Of a DNA stretch of 64,000 nucleotides, positions 55,412 to 63,100 are shown piece by piece (within the stretch, counting starts at the first letter, position 1; each line of letters starts with the position of its first letter). The notes beneath the pieces are model-generated. The model was not told the DNA's origin. It made no database searches and worked only from the letters and a program-made list of their open reading frames with translations. The stretch lies in NCBI GenBank assembly GCA_963741305.1, contig CAVUHL010000003.1:6696001-6760000 (forward strand), written 5' to 3'. The DNA comes from DATMER01 sp963741305. GTDB lineage: Bacteria > Acidobacteriota > Thermoanaerobaculia > Multivoradales > UBA5704. A program made the position numbers and the translations under genes.

Positions 55412-57022
55412 TTACTGCTCATCGAGGTCGGATGGCTCAATCCAGCGCCGAAAGAACGCTCCAAGGTCTAAGGCCAGCGCCCGTGATCGCCGCAGCAGAA
55501 AGACGCCTGCCTCACGTCGGGAGGGCCTCCACCTTTGGGCTGCGAAGTCGTAGCGCATAGGGCGTCCTCCCGCTCGCCATTTGATCTGGGTCGGGGGAGT
55601 GCTCTCTTCTGCCCAAAAGGCAAGGTCCACAATGGCCAGCTCCTCCCCCCGCGGACAGGCACACGCGGAATTGATGTATAGGGTTCCGATCGCAAGATCC
55701 TTTAGCTCGCGCGCAAAGCTCTCGAAGCGCTCACTCTCGGGAGAGAGCGAGATGATGAACAGAAAGTCCGGGCGAATCCGGCGCACGACCTCGCGGTAGT
55801 CGCAATCGGGGTCAACGGCGTCAGCGCAGATCAGCAGGCACAGGCGGCCGATGCGGGTGTCGAGGACGCCCAGCGAGTTGCCCCGACGGATACCTTCTGT
55901 GATCTGGACGTGGGGCAGCGTGTCAGGCCGGCTGGGAAAGAAGTCAGGAAATTTATCCACCACCTCGCGGGAAATGCTGAAATGCCCGCGCTTTTCCTGC
56001 CTCCATACGACCTCTCCGCCGCCATCCAAAAAGACTGCCTCGTTGACTGGTCGGTCTGGGTTGGTCTCGCCCCCCCCTTCACTTGCGGAACTGTCCTCTT
56101 TCCAGATGTGGAAGCTGCCACCGATAACGCCCAGTAGAGTGCCGGGGTAACTGCGGACGAGGGAAGTGAGGAACTGGCGCGCCTGCTTGTCGATCGACAG
56201 CTCTGGCAATACAAAGAGGTTTACACCTTCACGCGCCCCTTCTGCGAAGAGTTCGGTGAGGTGCTGCTCCATCTCTCGACGTCCGCTCAGCCCATCAGGC
56301 CGGCAGACGGCGAACTCCTGGCCTTTCGCGTTAATCTCGAACACCGGGCTCGATCCATTGATAAGCGGACAGAGCGCCACCCTTAGAGGAAAACTCCCCC
56401 CTTGATAGGGCCAGATGTCATCAAAGGATGAGAGCCGACGTGAGCGAGGGATGGGACGTGCTTCTGGCAATTGGCCATCCCCCCAGAACAATGCCAGTCT
56501 CTCTAACTCGGCCGCTGGCGGACGCGGGCGCACAGGGGGGTGGTGTCTGTCCTGCTGTGCTTGGCGGGCGTGCTGCCAGACCCGCCGTGCAAGCGAAGGA
56601 GGGCGCAGCCACAGGGCGACCCGGCCGACTAGATCGAGCTGATGGCCGTCCTCCCGGTCGAGCGGGATCCAGCGGGGGTTGGGCCGGAGTTGAAATCTCT
56701 CGATGTCAGACGGCTTAGCCAGTCGATCCTCAATCGCGACCAAGGCGCCTATAAGGAACCGGTATAACTCGCGTGGAGGGGTCTGGGGCTGCAGATTCTG
56801 GAGCTGAGCGAGGGCCGGAGCGAGGCGTGGCTTTCCCGGCTCGCAGAGTTCATCCCATGTAGCGTTCCAGAATCTCTTCTGCAGAAGGGTAGCAATAGCG
56901 AACAGATACGCGGCGAGTCGCTGCAGATCCTCTTCGCGATTGATGTCTACCTGTGCAGGCAATGTGCTGACAAACGCGGCAAGGCGTTCTACAGCAGCAT
57001 CTGCATTTTCGGTTGTGGCCAT
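55412..57022 (-). CDS. Nitrilase-superfamily protein with N-terminal helical region
   Basis: The 536-residue protein has a helical N-terminal half of about 190 residues with no recognised domain. A carbon-nitrogen hydrolase domain follows with Glu274 in VLPELSID, Lys344 in QEKRGHFS and Cys399 in LLICADAV, which is the complete triad. The domain has inserts relative to a minimal nitrilase of about 270 residues. Nitrilase-fold enzymes cleave or form C-N bonds in amides and nitriles, and some act as NAD or nucleotide amidases. It is the promoter-proximal gene of the four-gene set. AT-rich DNA with a GTTAA/TTAAC dyad precedes the ATG. The substrate is unknown; the operon context suggests an effector or signal-producing role. 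Confidence 0.75.
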   Translation of the reverse strand: MATTENADAAVERLAAFVSTLPAQVDINREEDLQRLAAYLFAIATLLQKRFWNATWDELCEPGKPRLAPALAQLQNLQPQTPPRELYRFLIGALVAIEDRLAKPSDIERFQLRPNPRWIPLDREDGHQLDLVGRVALWLRPPSLARRVWQHARQAQQDRHHPPVRPRPPAAELERLALFWGDGQLPEARPIPRSRRLSSFDDIWPYQGGSFPLRVALCPLINGSSPVFEINAKGQEFAVCRPDGLSGRREMEQHLTELFAEGAREGVNLFVLPELSIDKQARQFLTSLVRSYPGTLLGVIGGSFHIWKEDSSASEGGGETNPDRPVNEAVFLDGGGEVVWRQEKRGHFSISREVVDKFPDFFPSRPDTLPHVQITEGIRRGNSLGVLDTRIGRLCLLICADAVDPDCDYREVVRRIRPDFLFIISLSPESERFESFARELKDLAIGTLYINSACACPRGEELAIVDLAFWAEESTPPTQIKWRAGGRPMRYDFAAQRWRPSRREAGVFLLRRSRALALDLGAFFRRWIEPSDLDEQ

Positions 57023-57369
57023 AAATTATCCGTAGTTAAAATTAACCTTACCACAGCTTATTCTTATGCTCGCTACGGAAGACCCGATTGGGCAAGTCAC
57101 CTAGCTGCCGCGAGGCCGGAGTTAGGGTGGATCGGCGCCAGCGCAGCGGCGGACCGCATCCGCTCGGGCGAGTGGCCAGAGACGTAGAGACGTGTGGAGG
57201 GGGGTCTGGAGCCAAGCTTTTGGCAACGCCCGCCTCCTTCGCTGCCTAAGCGAGTCCGATCACTGGCGTCTCTTCGGCGGGGTTCGGCAGGACGAACATG
57301 GACGGAAAGGGACGACAAAGGACAAGGACAGCAGGGACGGTGCGCAGCGACAATTAGTCCTGTGCACCG
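57023..57369. other. Intergenic region between the nitrilase operon and the insertion sequence
   Basis: The first 40 bases hold the AT-rich upstream region of the minus-strand operon: TAATTT and GATAAT-like -10 candidates and the dyad GTTAA-AA-TTAAC at 57036-57047. I see nothing else convincing up to the IS end. Open frames here are short and unlike known proteins. Confidence 0.4.
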
Positions 57370-59131
57370 TGTTGCCTCACTGAGGAATGTTACCAGCAGG
57401 TGGACTCGCTCTTCCCGAGTCGATCCTCGCCGCCGTCGTGGCCGGCTGGCTGTGGAAAACGCGTAGCGTTTTCCAAGGGGTGTGGGAGGGTGCCGGTGGT
57501 AGGGCGGGGGCGGCAGCCTTCCATACCCCGTCAGACCGCCGGCCGGGGTGATGGGGGTGCCGGGGGAAGAGGGGGCGTTTTCCACAGTGACGGTTCCGGC
57601 GAGGCTGCGAAGACAAGCCTCCGCGCGGCGGTGCGTCGCCAATCCTTGACCCGGCGCTGAAACGTGCGCAGCTGGCTATTGGGGAAGACTCCCGGGTGCT
57701 CAGACTGGAGGCGCTCAAAGAGTTCCTTGCCAACGCGGTCTGGTTCGACCTCGAGCCATTCAAGTACACCTGGCCAGACCGTCTCGAAAGGATCCCTTCG
57801 GGTGCGCCAGTCACGCGCCGGTCTTGGCACGGTGCGGTGCGTTGCTCGGACTTCTCCGTGCTGCCAGGCTGTCGCCAAACCTTTGAGAAAGGCATCCAGG
57901 TTTCCATCGTGACAAGGAGGAAGATGCGGCGCCTGACCCGCGGCAAGTTCAGCAAGATGATGTTGAACGGCTCGGATCTCCTCCAGGAGGCTCAACGGGT
58001 CAAGCTTCGCTGCTACCTCTCGAAGGCGCTCTTTCATCTCCTCCGTGACCGCATTGGAGGCCAGGAGTCTGCTGTGTGGCGTCTCGGGCGAATGGTAGCT
58101 CTTGCGGACTCTCGACCCCAGCCGCGTCTTGGAGGCTAACTTGAACGAAGGCTGGAAGAAATTCACAAACAGCCGAGATGCTGCGTAGAGCCGCGAGAGC
58201 GACTTGGCGGCAATGAGTCCCTCGAGCCTTCGGTAACCGACTAGGCGGCGAACGACGGCACCATTCTTCTGCTCGACCCATGCTTGGTCGTTTTTGCGGT
58301 ATGGGCGAGACCGTGTGAGCTCAATCCCGTGCTGGTCGCAGTAGGCCGCAACCGTCTCGTTCATGAACTCGCCCCCGTTGTCGGTATCGAATCCGAGCAG
58401 TGGGAAAGGCATGTTAGTGCGTAGCCCCTCGAGCGCTTCCGCGACAAGCGCGCCGTCGCGGACGACTAGCGCCACGCACTCGGTCCACCCGGAGGCTACG
58501 TCTGTCAGCGTGAGCGTATGGACGAAGCTTCCTGCCGCAGACTCCCCACCGTGACTCACCAGATCGGCCTCCATGTAGCCTGGCTGCGGTTCCTTCCAGT
58601 CCGCGAACGTGCGTACTGGTACGTTCCGCCGGATTGCGGGTATTGCCCTCGGGCGCGAACGCTGCCCTGAGACCGCCGCGCGGGTGGCGAGCAGCAAGCG
58701 GTCGATGGTTGCGGCGCTGGCAGACAGCACCCGGGCGCGCACCGTCGCCTCAAGTGTCAAGCGACCGTGGTTTTCGAGGGCGTTGACCAGAATCGGCAGG
58801 AGGGCTTTGAGCCTCTTGCCGCAGACACGGTCCGAGGCCTCCCACAGGACGATCAGCGCCTCGCGCACCGCTTCGTCATACAGGCGTAGGCGTGGTCGCT
58901 GGGTCGATTCGCTGGGTCGCGGGCCTGCATTGAACAACCGAATCGCGTGCTTGCGGTGGTAGCCGGTGACCGCAACGAACTCATCCAGGATGCGCAGCTT
59001 CGCTTCCTTCGTGCCCGCTCGGTAGCGGTCCCCAATCGCCTTCAGCAACGCCTGGCGCGTCGCGGTGCTTACCTTCTTTGGCATCTTGCCTCCTTGAGCC
59101 CGCTATTGGTAGCAGACTTCGTGAGGCAACA
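57370..59131. mobile_element. Complete insertion sequence with DDE transposase
   Basis: The ends are inverted repeats: TGTTGCCTCAC at 57370-57380 and its exact complement GTGAGGCAACA at 59121-59131. Similarity (GA, then TACCA) extends about 30 bp inward. The element is 1762 bp and contains one transposase gene on the minus strand. I see no clear target-site duplication (flanks CACCG and GCCCC). It lies between the nitrilase operon and the recombinase relic. Confidence 0.85.
57531..59084 (-). CDS. IS transposase, DDE integrase-core type
   Basis: The 517-residue protein has a helix-turn-helix N-terminal part (VTGYHRKHAIRLF) and an rve-like catalytic core. The acidic triad is Asp174 (EADLVSH), Asp235 (FDTDNGGEF) and Glu271 (WVEQKNG), with exactly 35 residues between the last two. 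The C-terminus continues for about 240 residues, longer than IS481 or IS3 OrfB enzymes, and resembles the integrase-core transposases grouped as ISNCY. It is intact and may be active. The start ATG lies 36 bp inside the right inverted repeat. The exact IS family needs a database comparison. Confidence 0.85.
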   Translation of the reverse strand: MPKKVSTATRQALLKAIGDRYRAGTKEAKLRILDEFVAVTGYHRKHAIRLFNAGPRPSESTQRPRLRLYDEAVREALIVLWEASDRVCGKRLKALLPILVNALENHGRLTLEATVRARVLSASAATIDRLLLATRAAVSGQRSRPRAIPAIRRNVPVRTFADWKEPQPGYMEADLVSHGGESAAGSFVHTLTLTDVASGWTECVALVVRDGALVAEALEGLRTNMPFPLLGFDTDNGGEFMNETVAAYCDQHGIELTRSRPYRKNDQAWVEQKNGAVVRRLVGYRRLEGLIAAKSLSRLYAASRLFVNFFQPSFKLASKTRLGSRVRKSYHSPETPHSRLLASNAVTEEMKERLREVAAKLDPLSLLEEIRAVQHHLAELAAGQAPHLPPCHDGNLDAFLKGLATAWQHGEVRATHRTVPRPARDWRTRRDPFETVWPGVLEWLEVEPDRVGKELFERLQSEHPGVFPNSQLRTFQRRVKDWRRTAARRLVFAASPEPSLWKTPPLPPAPPSPRPAV

Positions 59132-59229
59132 GCCCCCCTCTCAGTAGCAAAAGGGATGAGTCAGCGCGCTGCACAAGAGTAGTTGACGCCAGGGAGGACG
59201 GCGAGGAACGCCGCCCCTGCGCGGTTCCG

Positions 59230-59350
59230 TTAAGCCGCAACCTCCTGGCGCCGGAAGGTGTCCAGGCGCCGGAGAAATTTTTCCAAGCGTGAAAAGGTAG
59301 ACAGTTCTGAATGGGTGCCGATGTTCGAACTCGCCCCGGTTGGGGCTACC
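59230..59350 (-). pseudogene. 3' relic of a second serine recombinase gene
   Basis: The minus strand encodes 39 codons ending in a stop. Blocks are VAPTGASSNIGTHSELSTF and RLEKFLRRLDTFRRQEVAA. They match the C-terminus of the recombinase at 30235-31848 with only conservative changes. DNA identity is about 84% by hand, and the differences are mostly synonymous, so it comes from a diverged homologue rather than a recent copy. Nothing upstream of it codes for the rest of the enzyme. The IS begins 99 bp away. Confidence 0.85.
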
Positions 59351-59410
59351 ACCAGTCTTACCTCTCCTCAAGCTCTCTCGTATCTTCCTCCGGTGCAGTA
59401 GAATCGTGAG

Positions 59411-59689
59411 GTGGAGATCCGTTTTTACGTGGACCCAGAAACCGGGGAGCCTCACATCTATCGCCACAACGTGAGCCAGGAAGAGGTAGAGGACGTGCTC
59501 CGTCGGCCGGGGGAGGACCGCCCCGGAGACGACGGTGCTCGGATTGCAGTAGGGCAGACAGAGACCGGGCGGCACTTGAGGGTTGTCTATGTTCCTGACC
59601 CGATTCCGCAGAGCGTGTTCGTCATAACGGCGTATGATCTAGTAGGCAGGCCGCTGGCGGCCTACCGCCGCCGGAGGAGACGAAAGTGA
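59411..59689 (+). CDS. DUF4258/BrnT-like small basic protein (possible toxin)
   Basis: The 92-residue protein starts at GTG. It has the pattern HIYRHNVSQEEVEDVL, RIAVGQTETGRHLRVVY and VFVITAYDL, followed by a basic tail (YRRRRRRK). This fits the RelE/BrnT-like DUF4258 fold, in which small proteins act as RNase toxins or stand-alone stress factors. The next gene overlaps its stop, as in toxin-antitoxin pairs. The fold assignment is moderate and activity is unproven. Confidence 0.6.
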   Translation: MEIRFYVDPETGEPHIYRHNVSQEEVEDVLRRPGEDRPGDDGARIAVGQTETGRHLRVVYVPDPIPQSVFVITAYDLVGRPLAAYRRRRRRK

Positions 59690-59883
59690 AGCACAACAAA
59701 TTTCCCCCGGGCTGGGACGAGGAGCGGGTCCGTCGGGTCCTGGCTCACTATGAAGAGCAGACCGAAGCCGAGGCGGTAGCCGAGGATGAAGCCGCCTTCG
59801 AGGACCGGACCCAGACGGTCATGGAGATCCCCACGGAGCTGGTGCCGGCTGTCCGCGAGCTCCTTGCCCGTCACGGGCGCTAA
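59686..59883 (+). CDS. Small acidic partner protein (possible antitoxin)
   Basis: The 65-residue protein starts at a GTG that overlaps the stop of the preceding gene (GTGA). It is acidic in the middle (EEQTEAEAVAEDEAAFED) and ends in a short helix (IPTELVPAVRELLARHG) resembling ribbon-helix-helix antitoxins. An acidic partner translationally coupled to a basic DUF4258-like protein fits a type II toxin-antitoxin arrangement with the toxin first. No family signature is strong enough to name it. Confidence 0.55.
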   Translation: MKHNKFPPGWDEERVRRVLAHYEEQTEAEAVAEDEAAFEDRTQTVMEIPTELVPAVRELLARHGR

Positions 59884-60147
59884 TGGCTCTCTGCCCCGGC
59901 TGGCTGGCTCCAGGTCTGGACTTCCCGCAGCCAAGCTAGGACGGAGTTCCAATTCACACGCAGTTGGTCTACCAAACGTTCCCGGTTCGAACCTGCCCAT
60001 CCCTGACCTCCAATCCTTCCGGAAACAATAGAGTCTGGAACCTCTGACGCTGGTCGAGGTTGGCTTCCAGCCAGAGCCTCGGTGCGTCCAGGGAACCGCT
60101 CGCGGCGCGCAAATTCGTCCGTGCGCACCTTGTTTTGTATGCATGGA

Positions 60148-63100
60148 ATGCCGACCGCCGTACAAGCCGCTCCGTCGGTGATCGATGTCCTACGGCGAAG
60201 AGCTATGGTGGAATCCAGGCGGACGGCGTTTACGTTCCTGGATGCGGGTGGCTCGGAGGTTGAGGAGATCTCCTGGGTCGGGTTGGACGCGCGAGCGCGG
60301 ACCGTGGCCGCCGCTCTCCAGGAGATCGGCGCGTCGGGCGAACGGGCGCTCCTCCTCCATCCTCCCGGGCTCGGATTCGTTGCATCGTTCCTGGGTTGCC
60401 TCTACGCCGGAGTTATCGCGGTCCCCGCCTATCCACCTGGACGAAACCGTCCGCTGGTACGGTTGAGGTCCATCGCTGCCGACGCGCGCCCGCGGGTCGT
60501 GGTGGCACCGGCAAGCATCGCATCCAGCTCCAAGGCTCTGGTTGAGAAGGCGCCTGAGCTCGGAGGCATTCCATGGATCGCCACTGACGAGCTTGACCCG
60601 AGCTTGGCCGGGACCTGGCGCGAGACCGCGCCGGCGGCGGACGATCCGGCCTTCCTCCAGTACACGTCGGGCTCCACGTCGGAGCCCAAGGGAGTCGTGG
60701 TCACCCATGGCAACCTCGTTCACAACGAGGAGGCCATCCGCGCCGCGTTCGGCATGTCGGAGTCGTCGGTGGTAGTGGGCTGGCTCCCGCTCTACCATGA
60801 CATGGGATTGATTGGGAACGTGCTGCAACCGCTCTTCGTGGGGGCGCGGGCGGTCCTGATGTCGCCGCTGTCCTTCCTCCAGAGGCCCGCAGCCTGGCTG
60901 GAGGCTATCTCCCGCTACCGCGCCACCACGAGCGGCGGACCCAACTTCGCCTACGATCTCTGTGTCCGCAAGGTTGGCGCGGAGGAGAAGGCGGCTCTCG
61001 ACCTCTCCGGCTGGACGGTGGCGTTCAATGGCGCCGAGCCCGTGCAGGCGGAGACGATCGAGCGCTTCGCGACGGCCTTCGCTCCCTGTGGATTCCGGCG
61101 GGAGGCGTTCTACCCCTGCTACGGCCTGGCCGAGGCCACGCTCTTCGTGACCGGCGGCTCGCCGGGGGAGCCCCCGGTGGTGGGCTCGGTGGATGCGGCG
61201 GCGCTGGAAAGGAACTTGGCAGTCGAGGCTCTGGACGGCGCCCCCGGCAGCCGGCTGCTGGTGGGCTGCGGCCGGGCCGCCGCGGGGCAGGCAGTGGCTA
61301 TCGTGGACCCCGAGACCCGCGCTCCCCGCGCGGCCGGGCAGGTGGGAGAGATCTGGGTGGCGGGGCCGAGCGTGGCCGCCGGCTACTGGGGCCGCCCCGA
61401 GGAGACGGAGCGGACCTTCGGCGCCCGGCTCGGCGGAGGGCCCTTCCTGCGCACCGGAGATCTCGGGTTCCTGGCCGGTGGCGAGCTGTTCGTCACCGGC
61501 CGGCTCAAGGACCTGATCATCCTGCGCGGACGCAACCACTATCCACAGGATCTGGAGCGGACGGCGGAGGCGAGCCATCCGGCGCTGCGGCCAGGCTGCG
61601 GCGCGGCCTTCTCGATCGACCGCAACGGCGAGGAGCAGCTAGTAATCCTGCAGGAGGTGGAGCGTTCGCCCGCCTCCGACCCGGCCGCCGCCGAGGCGGT
61701 GCGCCGCGCCCTGGCCGAGGAACACGAGGTGGCGGTCGAGGAGGTCGTGCTCCTGAGAAGCGGCACGATCCTCAAGACGTCCAGCGGTAAGATCCGCCGC
61801 GCCGCCTGCCGCGCGGCGTATCTGGATGGGATGCTGACGGTGGTGGCCCGGACGGGGGGGCCGACCCCCTCCTCGTCCCCCTCCTCCTCTCTCCTCCAGG
61901 AGGTCGCCCGCGTTCTGCGGCGGGATGCTTCGGAGATCGATCCGGACGTTTCGCTGATGGCTTTGGGCCTGGACTCCCTGGCCGCCGCCGAGCTGCGGAG
62001 CGCCGTCGAGGAGCGGACCGGGGTGGAGATCCCTCTCCAGGCGCTCCTTGAAGGTTTGTGCCTGCGGGAGCTGGAAGCCAGGACCGGCACTGCGAACCGC
62101 TTTGCAGCCAGAACCGCGCCCGCGCCGGACGCCGCGCCAGACGCGCCGGGCGAGCACCCCCTGTCCGAAGGCCAGCGAGCCCTCTGGTTCCTCGACCGTC
62201 TCGACCCCGGGGCTGCGGCCCTCCACCTGGCGGGGGCGGCCCACGTCGAAGGCGGGATCGACGCCGCTGCCCTGCGCCGCGCGCTCACACTTCTGGCCGA
62301 TCGCCATCCGGCGCTCCGCACTACGTTCGAGGCACGGTGCGGCGAGCCTGTGCGGCGAGTGCACGCCCGGCTCGATCCCGATTTCGAGGAAGGGACCGCG
62401 GAAGCGGCCGACCTGCCGGGCCTTCTGGCGCAGGAGGCCTTCCGCCCGTTCGACCTGGAGCGGGAGCCGCTGCTGCGCGTGCGGACCTGGGTCCTGCCTA
62501 CGGGCGGGGCGGTCCTCCTGATCGCCGTCCACCACCTGATCGTGGATTTCACGTCGTCGGCCGTGCTCCTGCGCGATCTTGCGCGGCTCTGCCAACAGGA
62601 GCGCGGCGGACCGCCAGCGCTCCTCCCTGCGCCCGGCCCCGGCACCACGGCGTGGCTCCGCCGTCGGGAGGAGGCGCTGGCCGGCCCCCGCGGCGAGCGT
62701 CTCCGCGCCTGGTGGCACGAACGCCTTGCCGGCGACCTGCCCGTCCTCGATCTGCCGGCGGACCGCTCCCGGCCCGCGGTCCGAAGCTGGCGCGGCATCG
62801 CCCGCCCGATGCGGCTGGGCGGAGGCGCGGAGGCGCTCCGGTCCGTGGCGCGATCCCAAGGCGTCACTCTCTACGCCGCGCTCCTGGCGGGCTTCCAGGC
62901 GGTCCTCCACCGCTGGACCGGTCAAGGCGAGGTGCTCGTGGGCGCGCCCGCCGCGAGCCGCGGTGGGACCGGCCTGGACACCGAGGTCGGCTATTTCGTG
63001 AACCCGGTGGCCTTGCGTCTCCGCCTCGCGGGCGACCCCTCGTTCGCCGAGCTGACGGCGCGGGCAGGGGCCGTGGCCGTGGAAGCCTTCGAGCACGGCG

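Noticed and set aside
57365..59136. Target-site duplication of the insertion sequence
   Set aside because: The bases flanking the two inverted repeats do not match, so no duplication can be claimed.
59315..59350. tRNA-like GTTCGAAC motif in the recombinase relic and in the intact recombinase 3' end
   Set aside because: It is part of codons for SSNIGTHS in both copies, and no cloverleaf can be built around it.
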